Part shown: positions 15,569 to 24,304 of the stretch, piece after piece
Layout: every line of letters starts with the position of its first letter
How positions within the stretch are numbered: the first letter of the stretch is position 1
Origin: Hyphomicrobiales bacterium
Lineage (GTDB): Bacteria; Pseudomonadota; Alphaproteobacteria; Rhizobiales; Beijerinckiaceae
DNA length: 42,655 bases
Reading direction: 5' to 3'
Assembly (NCBI GenBank): GCA_003963405.1
Contig: RXIY01000051.1
Location: 1 to 42,655, forward strand
The notes under the pieces: model-generated
Told to the model about the DNA's origin: nothing
What the model saw: the letters and a program-made list of their open reading frames with translations, nothing else
Databases searched by the model: none
Program-made: the position numbers and the translations under genes

Positions 15569-17506
15569 CTAGGTCTCCCTTGGATGAACCAGCATACGGC
15601 CACGCATTTCCATATGCATCGCATGGCAGAACCAGGTGCAGAAATACCAGTAAACGCCTGGTTTGTCGGCTATGAAGGTTACGGATGAGGTCTCCTGTGG
15701 GCCGATTTCCATGTTGACCCCGTAGTTGACGATGCAAAATCCATGTGTGAGATCTTCGACCTGGTCTATATTGGTGATGTAGACAGTGACCTCGTCACCC
15801 TGCTTGACATCAAACTTCTCGAGCGCAAACGTGGGCGCCGTAGAGTACATGTAGACCCGAAGCTTATTACCGTCACGAACGGTTTTTGCATCGCTTTCGA
15901 GCTTGACGCCGTCCTTTTGGGCCTGTCTCCGCGCATCCTCGAACATCGGATCGTCGCGCTTGTAAAGACTCGTGACGTGGCCCTCGAGCTTGGAGCGGTG
16001 GATAATCACAGCATCATGAGGCTCTGCAAAACTTGGCCCGTCATGAACCAGTTTCATTTTGTCTCCGGAAATATCGATAAGCTGGTCGTTTTCGGGTTTC
16101 AGTGGACCGACGTTCAGGAATCGGTCCTTGGAAAACTTGTTCAGTGAAAGAAGCCACTTTCCGTCAGCCTCCTTGGTCTCGCCCATCGAGGAATGGTTGT
16201 GGCCTGGCTGGTAATGAACGTCGATTTTATCGATGATCGGATCGACTTTTTCTCCTTTGAAAGCCTTGACGGCCTTATCGATGCTCCATTTGCAAACCTG
16301 GCTGTCGAGAAACAGCGTTGTATATGCATTCCCCCGTCCGTCGAAGGCAGTATGGAGCGGACCGAGGCCGAGTTCCGGTTCGGCGACCACGACATCACGA
16401 GGTTTCAGCTTGTCGTCGAAAAGCTGGTCGAAAAGGCGTACGTCGAAGACGGTGACGGTTGGCGAGAGCTTGCCATTCGCGACGACGTGAATCCCGTCCG
16501 GCGCCGCGTTCATGCCGTGTGGATTGTTCGAGACAGGCACATAACGCGTGTACGGAGAGCCGTGGCGCCCATCGATCACAGGGACTCCATTTATGCGGCT
16601 GAAATGACCTTTCTTGACGGCGTCTTCGATTCGCTTAATGCTGAAAATGACAACCCAATCCTGCTCCTTCGCCGTCATCTCGGCCAGATTGACGCCTTTT
16701 TCCGAGTTGTAGCAAGTGGCAAAGGCGTATTTGCCCTGGTAGTCGGCGTCATTGTTGTCGAGGTTGCCATCGACGATCACCTGCCAGGCGACTTTCATGG
16801 AGTCGCCATCCACAGCAGAGAAAATGGACCGGTACTGTTTTGGATCGTCGAGCGTCTTGCCGTCGTTCGGGATCGGCACTTCATATTCCCCGTTGCAAAA
16901 AAGATAACCGGTGCGCGGGAACTTTTGGGGTCTTATCCCGTGCACGGTGTATTGATTCGGTAGTTCAATGATCTTGTCGCATTTCATTATATCCGTTCTG
17001 ATCCGCGCAAGACGGGTATTGGCCTTATCATTGATGAAAATGTAACGACCGTCGTAAGTTCCGTCGGTGAACGACATATGCGGATGATGGGCGTCGCCGT
17101 TCATCCATATCCCGCCCCGCGCCTTGAGGCGCGCGCGGGTTTCGGGGGTGAGCCCTTCCGTCAATATTTTTACTGATTCATTTGTCAGGCCCCAGCCGGT
17201 CGCGCTGTCTCTGTTGAAAACGGGTATCCGCATCAATTCACGCATCGACGGCATACCGATTATGCGGATCTCGCCGGTCTGGCCGCTGCTGAAAAAGACA
17301 TAGTATTCGTCGAGTTCGCCGGGCGCGACTTCCGTCTTGCATGCGGAAGCGGCAGAGGGCTGGGCCTCGGCCGGCGTAATGGCGGTCCTGCCGCCGTCGC
17401 TGCTGCCGACGATGGTTCCGGCTGCGCCCGCGATCGCTCCCGCGGCGCCAGCGCCCAGAATAGCGCGACGGCTCATCCCCTTGGTTTCCTGATCGTCACC
17501 AGACAT
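15569..17506 (-). CDS. nosZ: NosZ, nitrous oxide reductase (Tat-dependent, clade I)
   Basis: A 645-residue enzyme that reduces N2O to N2 in the periplasm, with GAGGGA upstream of the ATG. The Tat signal [16 protein letters not shown] places it in clade I. Histidines for the CuZ cluster are seen in D-A-H-H-P-H, N-P-H-G-M-N, L-H-T-A-F-D, P-G-H-N-H and E-P-H-D-A. The C-terminal cupredoxin domain has a complete CuA site: H-G-F-C then [12 protein letters not shown] near residue 623. All key ligands are present, so the enzyme should be active. It sits second in the operon after nosR and directly before nosD. Confidence 0.98.
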   Translation of the reverse strand: MSGDDQETKGMSRRAILGAGAAGAIAGAAGTIVGSSDGGRTAITPAEAQPSAASACKTEVAPGELDEYYVFFSSGQTGEIRIIGMPSMRELMRIPVFNRDSATGWGLTNESVKILTEGLTPETRARLKARGGIWMNGDAHHPHMSFTDGTYDGRYIFINDKANTRLARIRTDIMKCDKIIELPNQYTVHGIRPQKFPRTGYLFCNGEYEVPIPNDGKTLDDPKQYRSIFSAVDGDSMKVAWQVIVDGNLDNNDADYQGKYAFATCYNSEKGVNLAEMTAKEQDWVVIFSIKRIEDAVKKGHFSRINGVPVIDGRHGSPYTRYVPVSNNPHGMNAAPDGIHVVANGKLSPTVTVFDVRLFDQLFDDKLKPRDVVVAEPELGLGPLHTAFDGRGNAYTTLFLDSQVCKWSIDKAVKAFKGEKVDPIIDKIDVHYQPGHNHSSMGETKEADGKWLLSLNKFSKDRFLNVGPLKPENDQLIDISGDKMKLVHDGPSFAEPHDAVIIHRSKLEGHVTSLYKRDDPMFEDARRQAQKDGVKLESDAKTVRDGNKLRVYMYSTAPTFALEKFDVKQGDEVTVYITNIDQVEDLTHGFCIVNYGVNMEIGPQETSSVTFIADKPGVYWYFCTWFCHAMHMEMRGRMLVHPRET

Positions 17507-17601
17507 GCGCGGACTCCCTCGACACCGAATTTCGAAATCGTGCGCGAATCTGCATCGTCAAGCGCCGTCGCGATGCGAACTGGGCGTTGAGAAGGGTCTC
17601 G

Positions 17602-19800
17602 CTATCCGCGCGTTCTCATCGAAGGCGAGGATAGCGCCTGCAATTTTTCTCGCTTCAGGCGAAGTTGAATCATGTGCGGGCACCTTTGGTCATCCCAGTA
17701 GAGCTCCTGGCAGTGCATGCAGTAAATGCACTCATTGGGGTTGATGTGTCCGTCTGGGTGGATCGATTGTACGGGGCATTCGCGTGCGCAACGCTGGCAG
17801 GGAGACCCGCATTCAGGCCAACGCTTGAGCCATTCGAACATGCGCATTCGGCCCGGGATGGCGAGGGCGGCGCCGAGAGGGCAGAGATAGCGGCAAAAGA
17901 AGCGTTCGATAAACAAGCCCATGAACAACAGGGCGCCAGCATAAACTACGTAGGGCCAGCTGCGCACGAATTTGAGAATGATTGCTGTTTTGAACGGCTC
18001 GACTTCCGCGAGGCGTTCGGCGAACGCAACGGAATAGAGGGAGGCGCCGAAAAGCACCAGGAAAATAATGTATTTTATCGGCCACAGCCGCTCGTGTAGA
18101 GCCCATGGCACCGTGATCTGGGGAATCCGCCAAGCCTGCGCGGCGTTGTTGAGAAGCTCCTGCAAGGCGCCAAACGGGCACAGCCATCCGCAAAAGGGAC
18201 CGCGGCCCCAGAACAATAGAGAAACGACGACGCCGAACCAGAGGATGAATACAAGGGGAGCCGTTAGAAAATATTCCCAATGGAAGCCGGTGGCGAGGGC
18301 ATTGGTGAAGGTGATGACGTTGACGACGGAGAGCTGCGCATTTGCATACCATCCGAGCCAGAGAAGTATGAAGGCGAGGTAGCTCCGACGCACCCATGCG
18401 TAGAAGTTCGGGCGTCGCACGAGGAAGTCCTGGAAAAAGAAAATCGCCGTGAGCACAAGGAGAGTGATCGCCGTGAGCGCTATGTTCAGCGCGTCCTCCC
18501 GCCAGATGCGCCGCCAGAGCGGTTCGTCGAGAGGACCGGCAAGAGGCGGATTTCTGGCGTGGAGGCCATCTTCGGCGAGTGGCTTTTGCTGGAGCGTGGG
18601 CGTTCCCTCGATCTTGAAATAGCGCTCCGGGAGTTGGTATTTCAGATCGAAAGTAAGGAATGCTTTTTCCCGTCCGCCGATCGCGCGCTGCACGAGCAGT
18701 TGGAGGCGCCAGGGTTCAGCTGGGTCGAAACGGGCGTCGGCGGGGATAAGAAAGATCCCTATCTCCGGGAGCTTCGGCGCGCCTGCGGCGGCGAAGGCGC
18801 CGATGCGGGTATGGTCTCGATCACGGAAACGTATGGTCTCGGCGCCCTGGATCAACTCGAAACGGTCGAATATTCCGCCCCGGACATAGGCGGAGCCCTT
18901 GAAGGAGAAACGCCCTTTGGCCGCTATTGCAATCGCCTGCTGGCCCGGGGCGAGACGCTGCTGCAATTGACTGAATTCCTGATCGCCGAGCAGGCTTCGC
19001 CCAATCGGCGGAAACGAAGCCGGGGCCGCATAAAGGTCGATAAAGGTTTCTTCGGGCTCCCCCGTTTCCGGATGTTCAGCGGCCGCAGGGGGGCCGGACT
19101 TCGCAAAAGCGGAATTGACTTGCGCGACCGTCAGGCGGAGCTGGCCGACCGAACCGTCGCGAAGCAATCCCTCCCAATCCGGCGGCGCCGTTGCGTCGGG
19201 GTTTATTGTTCGCCCGCTCGTCGGCTCTTTTGTGGCCATCGGACCAGCCGGAGCCTGTTCGGACAGGCGGCCGGCTTCAATGAGCTTGACCGCGGAACGT
19301 ATGACGCTGTCGCCGATCACCAGGACCGTGACGGTGGCCCCGCTTACAATATCGACCCGCGGGACAGGTTCTGCGCCGGTCGTGACGCGCGACACGTCGA
19401 GTCCGACCAGTTTTTGCATCGATGCGACGATGCGGGACTCGGGTATGCCGACGAGCACGATCGGCTCCTTGTGGTCGACAAGCTTCAAGCCCGCGATCCG
19501 ACCTTGCGGGCTGACGCCGACTATGATCTCGATGGGCTTTCCCGAATAGCCGACTGCGTTTGCGAAATCAGAGTTCAAATAGGCGAAGCCGAGCTGTTCG
19601 TTGCCTCTCAAAACGGGAATGAGCGGCGGCTCCCCTTGGGGCGCGCCGAAGCGATCGGCGCCGGGGATAATGTCTCCGGGCTGGACTTTGGCGATCAATT
19701 CGACGAGGCGACTCGCCGCATGAGCTGCATCAATATGGAAGGAGCAACACAAAGCGAGGAGGATCACGGCGCGCAAGAGGCGCTTGAGGCTTTGTTTCAA
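17602..19800 (-). CDS. nosR: NosR, flavin and iron-sulfur membrane protein of N2O respiration
   Basis: A 732-residue protein with a TTG start (preceded by AGG-TAG) and a Sec signal. The periplasmic FMN-binding domain carries S-G-A-T-V-T at about residues 153-158, where FMN is attached by the ApbE-type NosX. Several membrane spans lie between residues 440 and 660. C-G-W-L-C-P and C-R-Y-L-C-P motifs are in the spans, and two [4Fe-4S] ferredoxin motifs are near the C-terminus (C-x4-C-x2-C-x3-C-P at about 664-676 and C-x2-C-x2-C-x9-C-P at about 691-708). NosR passes electrons from the quinol pool towards NosZ and supports nos expression. It is the first gene of the operon; the promoter must lie right of 19800, but no clear FNR-type box was found. 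Confidence 0.96.
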   Translation of the reverse strand: MKQSLKRLLRAVILLALCCSFHIDAAHAASRLVELIAKVQPGDIIPGADRFGAPQGEPPLIPVLRGNEQLGFAYLNSDFANAVGYSGKPIEIIVGVSPQGRIAGLKLVDHKEPIVLVGIPESRIVASMQKLVGLDVSRVTTGAEPVPRVDIVSGATVTVLVIGDSVIRSAVKLIEAGRLSEQAPAGPMATKEPTSGRTINPDATAPPDWEGLLRDGSVGQLRLTVAQVNSAFAKSGPPAAAEHPETGEPEETFIDLYAAPASFPPIGRSLLGDQEFSQLQQRLAPGQQAIAIAAKGRFSFKGSAYVRGGIFDRFELIQGAETIRFRDRDHTRIGAFAAAGAPKLPEIGIFLIPADARFDPAEPWRLQLLVQRAIGGREKAFLTFDLKYQLPERYFKIEGTPTLQQKPLAEDGLHARNPPLAGPLDEPLWRRIWREDALNIALTAITLLVLTAIFFFQDFLVRRPNFYAWVRRSYLAFILLWLGWYANAQLSVVNVITFTNALATGFHWEYFLTAPLVFILWFGVVVSLLFWGRGPFCGWLCPFGALQELLNNAAQAWRIPQITVPWALHERLWPIKYIIFLVLFGASLYSVAFAERLAEVEPFKTAIILKFVRSWPYVVYAGALLFMGLFIERFFCRYLCPLGAALAIPGRMRMFEWLKRWPECGSPCQRCARECPVQSIHPDGHINPNECIYCMHCQELYWDDQRCPHMIQLRLKREKLQALSSPSMRTRG

Positions 19801-19946
19801 GGCGCTACCTGTCGTGAGGAATGGATGAAATGGGCTCCCGCGTGCTTTTGTGCCGCGTGGCGCTCTCTACTTATGATCGGCGCGAAACTCGACGCGTCAA
19901 TCCGTGGGCGGAAGATAGTGACGCGAATCCGTGGGACCGAAAACTG

Positions 19947-20894
19947 ATGGGCGTGCTGAAGTCTGAACCTGAAGGCGTCGTCGAATCTCTTCCGGAACTG
20001 ATGGCGATCGCGAAGGCCATGGAAGACGAGGCCGCCATGCGGTATCGTCAACTTTCGCGACGGATGCGCAGCCTCGACAATAACGCAGCTGTGAAAGTCT
20101 TCGAGCATCTCGCGAGCGAGGAGGAGGCGCATTCGGCGAGAGTTACGGAACTGTCCGTGGCCGTAACGGGGTGTGCGCCAAAGCCGGCGGACATCCGCTG
20201 GGAGCTTCCCCCGGATCTGGAGGACGAGGGTATGGCGGATCTCGCTGTCTCTCGCCTCGTTACACCCTACCGCGCCCTGTCCATTGCGGTTCGGAACGAA
20301 GATCGCGCCTTTGCATTCTGGAGCTATGTCTCCGCCTATGCGCCGAGCGAGGCTGTCCGTCGCTATGCGGAGCGCATGGCGCGAGAAGAGTTGCGCCATG
20401 CGTCGATTCTGCGGATGGAGCGACGAAGGGCCTACCATGGCGAACTGCGCGCGGCGGGCTTGCCGCCGGCGATATCCATGAGGGAGCTACAGGAGAAAGC
20501 AGCATCGCTGGAAGAGGGCATACGGAGGACGTGCAGATCTTTGGCGTCCGCCGCAGCGGTGAGCGGCGACGAGGCGACGGCAGATCTCCTTGGGAGAATA
20601 GCAGAGGCAGGGAGCGGCAATAGGCGGGCGTCCGTCTTTTCTGGCGTCGGCCCCTCCCCGACACAGCGTCATGGCGCGCCGGATTCGGTCGTCATGATCG
20701 ATCAGGCGATCGCAGCCTGTGAAACTGCAGCGGAAATCTATTTGCAGGCGGCGGAGTCGGCCGCCGACGAAGGCGTCGCCCTCGAGGCGCAGCGTCTCTC
20801 CAAATCCGCGATCACGCGCCTGGTGGCGTTGCGGGGACGCCGAGTTGAAATAGCGCCGGTCCAATTCGAAGATGAACCGGGAACTGCTCCGTGA
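19947..20894 (+). CDS. Two-domain ferritin-like (rubrerythrin-type) protein
   Basis: At this ATG the protein has 315 residues; in-frame ATGs at 19821 and 19830 would add about 40 residues but would leave almost no room for the divergent nosR promoter. Two ferritin-like helix pairs are visible: A-M-E-D-E-A-A-M-R-Y with S-E-E-E-A-H (ExxH at 59-62), and V-R-N-E-D-R-A-F with R-E-E-L-R-H (ExxH at 148-151). These are diiron-type ligands, so it may bind iron and act in peroxide or iron handling. A C-terminal helical region (about 210-315) may hold a further helical bundle. Its position back-to-back with nosR suggests a link to anaerobic or nitrosative conditions, which is inference. It has no rubredoxin domain. 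Confidence 0.75.
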   Translation: MGVLKSEPEGVVESLPELMAIAKAMEDEAAMRYRQLSRRMRSLDNNAAVKVFEHLASEEEAHSARVTELSVAVTGCAPKPADIRWELPPDLEDEGMADLAVSRLVTPYRALSIAVRNEDRAFAFWSYVSAYAPSEAVRRYAERMAREELRHASILRMERRRAYHGELRAAGLPPAISMRELQEKAASLEEGIRRTCRSLASAAAVSGDEATADLLGRIAEAGSGNRRASVFSGVGPSPTQRHGAPDSVVMIDQAIAACETAAEIYLQAAESAADEGVALEAQRLSKSAITRLVALRGRRVEIAPVQFEDEPGTAP

Positions 20895-21065
20895 GCGAAC
20901 GAGCTTCGAGGCGACAACGAATGATCATTGCGCGAAAGTCGAGTTCCGAAAGTTGATTGCAGTTGCGAATGAAATCAATTCGGCTTACGCTATCCTTCTC
21001 TTGTAAGTTTGTAACTATAACTCTGAAAGACACGAGATTCTGAGAGGAGCGTCCCGCGATCAAGT

Positions 21066-21088
21066 TAAGTTGTGGACGCGTAAGTTGT
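21066..21088 (+). repeat. TAAGTTGT direct repeat upstream of the injection-system operon
   Basis: Two exact copies of TAAGTTGT (21066-21073 and 21081-21088) lie 15 bases apart in the AT-rich leader of the sheath gene, 29-51 bases before its ATG. A looser TAAGTTTGTAA lies further upstream near 21004. The spacing of about one and a half helical turns could suit a regulator, but no known box matches. Confidence 0.4.
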
Positions 21089-21116
21089 ATTGGCTCGATT
21101 TTTTAGGAGGAGAGCT

Positions 21117-23048
21117 ATGGCGCAGGCGCTCAGCTATCCTGGAGTTTACGTCAATGAAATTGCGAGCGGCGTTCGTACGATCACGGGCGTCGCGACTTCC
21201 GTGGCGGCGTTTATCGGCCGGGCCAGAAAAGGGCCAGTGGACAGCGCCGTCGACATTGTGGGTTTCGGTGATTTCGAGCGCATTTTCGGCGGGCTCTGGA
21301 CCGACAGCTCCATGAGCTTTGCCGTTCGGGATTTCTTCCTGAATGGCGGCGCGCGCGCCGTGATCGTGCGCCTGTTCAACGACGGCGCGGGCGGCTCCGC
21401 CGATGCGGCGATCGAGGCGGTCGGCAATATAATCGCCGCCGCGCGGGGCGCCGCAAACGGCAAGGCCGCGAAGGACGCCGCCAAGGCGGTTTACGATCCG
21501 ATCGCCGCGGACACGGATGCGCCGCAGCCTGTCAAGGACGCCGCCAAAGGCGCGATGGATGCGATTTCAACGCTTGCGGACAATGCCGACGCCGCGGCGA
21601 TCGATGCGGCTGCGAAGAAAGCGGCCGCCTCGGCGCCAAAGGCGACAGTGCGCGTGCTCAATGTCGGCGAGCTTACATTCAAGGCTGTGAGCCCCGGCGC
21701 ATGGGCGAATAAGCTCCGCATTCTGATTGCGGCCGCCAAGCCGGCGACGGCGTCGAGCGTCGCGTCGACGCTGGGCGTGAGCGTTGGCGATCTTTTTGAT
21801 CTCACCGTGACGGACCTCGATAGCAACGCCACGGAAATTTACGAAAATCTGACGGTAAAAAATTCCATGCGCCGGGTCGATCACATGCTGGCCGACTCCG
21901 CGCTGATCGCCTGGAATGGCGGGGACCTCGACAGCCAGACGCCGGCGCTTCCCGATTTCTCGGCCGTGTTCGGCGACGACCAACTCGGCCAGAAATACGC
22001 CGAAATGCTCGCCGCCCAGAAACAACTGCCCGACCCGACCAAGGATCCGCTCAAAACCAGGAAGAAGGCCTATAGCGACGCGCTCGCGGCGATTGCCGGT
22101 CTGATCGGAGACGGCGGCGCGCTTGCTTCGGCGGATTTTCTGAAGCCCAATGGAGAGGATAAGAAGACTGGCCTTTACGCGCTGGAGCAACTCTACACGC
22201 GCGACGGCATCTTCAACCTGCTTTGCATCCCGCCCTATAATGCGGGCGGCGACGCCGATGTCGGGGTGATCGCGGCCGCCGGCGCCTATTGCGAGAAGCG
22301 CCGCGCGGTCTTGCTGGTCGATCCGCCGAGCGCCTGGAAAAGCGTCGCGGCCGCGGTGGTCGGCTTCTCGGCCGATCCCGACCAGATTGGCTATCGCGGC
22401 CGCAACGGCGCGATCTTCTTCCCGCGGCTGAAGATGCCCAATCCGCTTCGGGACAATCGCATCGAGGAATTTGCGCCCTGCGGGGTGGTCGCCGGCCTGT
22501 TCGCGCGGACCGACACGCAGCGCGGCGTGTGGAAGAGTCCAGCGGGCATCGACACATCGCTCATCGGCGTGTCCTCGCTCGCTGTGCCGATGACCGACGG
22601 CGAGAATGGCCTTTTGAATCCGCTCGGGGTCAATTGCCTCCGTCACTTCCCTGTGTTTGGCTCGATCAACTGGGGCGCGCGCACGCTCAGGGGCGCCGAC
22701 GCCTTCGCCGACGAATATAAATATGTCGCAGTTCGACGAACGGCGCTCTACATCGAGGAAAGCCTCTACCGCGCGCTCAAATGGGTCGTGTTCGAGCCCA
22801 ATGACGAGCCTTTGTGGGGGCAAATCCGGCTCAACGTCGGCGCCTTCATGCACAATCTCTTTCGCCAGCGCGCTTTCAAGGGCGAAAGCGCGAACGAAGC
22901 CTATTTCGTCAAATGTGACAGCGAAACCACCACGCAAAATGACGTCAACCTCGGCGTGGTCAACATCAGGGTCGGCTTCGCGCCGCTGAAGCCCGCCGAA
23001 TTCGTCGTATTGCAACTCCAGCAAATGGCCGGCGCGATCGAAGCGTGA
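21117..23048 (+). CDS. Contractile tail sheath protein (eCIS, Pvc2-4/Afp2-4-like)
   Basis: A very strong RBS (TAGGAGGAG) sets the ATG, giving 643 residues. The N-terminus A-L-S-Y-P-G-V-Y-V-N-E-I is the classic sheath start. The C-terminal domain (about residues 520-640), with N-W-G-A-R-T-L, Y-V-A-V-R-R-T-A-L-Y-I-E-E-S-L and F-V-V-L-Q-L-Q-Q-M-A, is typical of phage and eCIS sheaths. The sheath surrounds the tube and contracts to drive it through a target envelope. An Ala/Lys/Asp-rich helical insertion at about residues 105-180 is unlike compact sheaths. It is the first gene of the cluster, and only one sheath gene is in the window, where Afp/PVC loci carry three. Confidence 0.93.
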   Translation: MAQALSYPGVYVNEIASGVRTITGVATSVAAFIGRARKGPVDSAVDIVGFGDFERIFGGLWTDSSMSFAVRDFFLNGGARAVIVRLFNDGAGGSADAAIEAVGNIIAAARGAANGKAAKDAAKAVYDPIAADTDAPQPVKDAAKGAMDAISTLADNADAAAIDAAAKKAAASAPKATVRVLNVGELTFKAVSPGAWANKLRILIAAAKPATASSVASTLGVSVGDLFDLTVTDLDSNATEIYENLTVKNSMRRVDHMLADSALIAWNGGDLDSQTPALPDFSAVFGDDQLGQKYAEMLAAQKQLPDPTKDPLKTRKKAYSDALAAIAGLIGDGGALASADFLKPNGEDKKTGLYALEQLYTRDGIFNLLCIPPYNAGGDADVGVIAAAGAYCEKRRAVLLVDPPSAWKSVAAAVVGFSADPDQIGYRGRNGAIFFPRLKMPNPLRDNRIEEFAPCGVVAGLFARTDTQRGVWKSPAGIDTSLIGVSSLAVPMTDGENGLLNPLGVNCLRHFPVFGSINWGARTLRGADAFADEYKYVAVRRTALYIEESLYRALKWVVFEPNDEPLWGQIRLNVGAFMHNLFRQRAFKGESANEAYFVKCDSETTTQNDVNLGVVNIRVGFAPLKPAEFVVLQLQQMAGAIEA

Positions 23049-23059
23049 GGGAAGACGTC

Positions 23060-23584
23060 ATGGCTCAGTTCACCGTCAATCCGCAACGCTTCGATCCCTA
23101 CAAGAACTTCAAGTTCAGAATCAAATGGGGCTCGGACTATGTCGCGGGCGTGAGCAAGATCAGCGGATTGAAGCGCACGACGGAGGTCGTCAAGCATCGT
23201 GAGGGCGGCGATCCGAGTTCGAGCCGCAAGTCGCCGGGCCGCACCGAATACGATGCGATCACGATCGAGCGCGGCGTCACCCACGACGTCGAGTTCGAGC
23301 AATGGGCGAACAAGGTGTGGAATTACGGCTCCGGCCTCGGCAAGGAAGTTTCTCTGGCCGATTTCCGCAAGGATCTCGTCATCGAGGTCTACAACGAGGC
23401 GGGACAGCCGGCGATCCGTTACAAGGTGTTTCGCTGCTGGGTTTCTGAATTCCAGGCCACGTCCGATCTCGACGCCAATGGCAATGCGGTTCTGATCCAG
23501 CATCTCAAGCTCGAGACCGAGGGCTGGGAGCGCGATTACGATTTGCCGGAGCCCACAGAGGGCGCGTTCACCGAGCCGGCCTGA
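23060..23584 (+). CDS. Inner tube protein (gp19/Pvc1-like)
   Basis: The ATG after GAGGGA gives 174 residues, the usual size for tail tube proteins. Family features are N-F-K-F-R-I-K-W at the start, V-S-K-I-S-G-L-K-R-T-T-E-V-V-K-H-R-E-G-G and I-T-I-E-R-G-V-T-H-D-V-E-F. It also has W-A-N-K-V-W-N-Y and V-F-R-C-W-V-S-E-F-Q-A near the end. Hexameric rings of this protein form the rigid tube that carries the spike and, in eCIS, the cargo. It follows the sheath gene by 11 bases. Confidence 0.93.
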   Translation: MAQFTVNPQRFDPYKNFKFRIKWGSDYVAGVSKISGLKRTTEVVKHREGGDPSSSRKSPGRTEYDAITIERGVTHDVEFEQWANKVWNYGSGLGKEVSLADFRKDLVIEVYNEAGQPAIRYKVFRCWVSEFQATSDLDANGNAVLIQHLKLETEGWERDYDLPEPTEGAFTEPA

Positions 23585-23596
23585 GGCGTCGTCATC

Positions 23597-24304
23597 ATGC
23601 GGACGCTCTCTCCCTCGGAACTCCTCGATGTGTGCGACCTCGGCGACGGGTCGAGCCCGGCGGGTCGAGCCGTGCTGCTGCTCGATGCGGCTGACGCCAG
23701 GGACGATGACGCGGATGGGGATCCCCGCGACTGGCCCCTCGGCCTCGTCAACGGCGCGCTGCTGCGCCTGCGGGCCCAGGTGTTCGGCCCACATCTCGAA
23801 GTGCTGGCGAATTGCCCGCAATGCGCGGCGATCTGTGAGAGCGCGCTCGATTGCCTCGCCATCGCCGCCTCGGCGCCTCGACGGTCTGGGCCCTTCCTGC
23901 TGGCCTATCGCGAGGAGCTCATCGGCTACCGCCTGCCGACCCCCGCCGACGTGATGGCCGCCGCAGATTGCGCGGCGACGCCTGCCCATGCGCTCGCCCG
24001 CCGGATCCTCCTCGACAGCGACGCAGTGGACGCGCCGGGGCTGGCCGGCGCGCTCGCCCTCGCAGTCGCCGAGGCGGACCCGCTGGCGCAAATCGAGCTG
24101 GCGCTTCACTGTCCCGAATGCGCGGCGCGCTGGACCGAGCCGCTGCACGTCATCGACATCCTGTGGGCGGAACTGCGCAACTTCGCCACGCGCCTCACGA
24201 TCGACATCGCCCGGCTCGCGCAGGCGTTCGGCTGGCGCGAGGCGGACATTCTGGCGATGAGCCCCCGCCGGCGCCAGCGCTATCTCGCGTTGTTGCCGAC
24301 ATGA
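23597..24304 (+). CDS. Baseplate-associated protein with CxxC pairs (T4 gp26-like chaperone type)
   Basis: A 235-residue protein. Two C-P-x-C pairs (C-P-Q-C at about 74-77, C-P-E-C at about 173-176) could form a zinc site. The rest is helical with P-L-G-L-V-N-G-A-L-L-R-L-R-A and L-P-T-P-A-D-V-M-A-A. A protein of this type, with paired CxxC and the motif sequence R-L-P-T-x-x-D, usually follows the tube gene in eCIS loci and is annotated as a baseplate hub assembly chaperone related to T4 gp26. It ends with ATGA overlap to the next gene. The role in assembly is inferred from family and position. Confidence 0.7.
   Translation: MRTLSPSELLDVCDLGDGSSPAGRAVLLLDAADARDDDADGDPRDWPLGLVNGALLRLRAQVFGPHLEVLANCPQCAAICESALDCLAIAASAPRRSGPFLLAYREELIGYRLPTPADVMAAADCAATPAHALARRILLDSDAVDAPGLAGALALAVAEADPLAQIELALHCPECAARWTEPLHVIDILWAELRNFATRLTIDIARLAQAFGWREADILAMSPRRRQRYLALLPT

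Noticed and set aside
19801-19946. FNR/NnrR box (TTGAT-N4-ATCAA type) for nosR
   Set aside because: No matching inverted repeat with the right spacing was found by eye.
18280-19947. 555-residue plus-strand frame antisense to nosR
   Set aside because: nosR is certain on the other strand; the antisense product shows no domain and is Arg/Glu-rich as expected for a GC-rich shadow.
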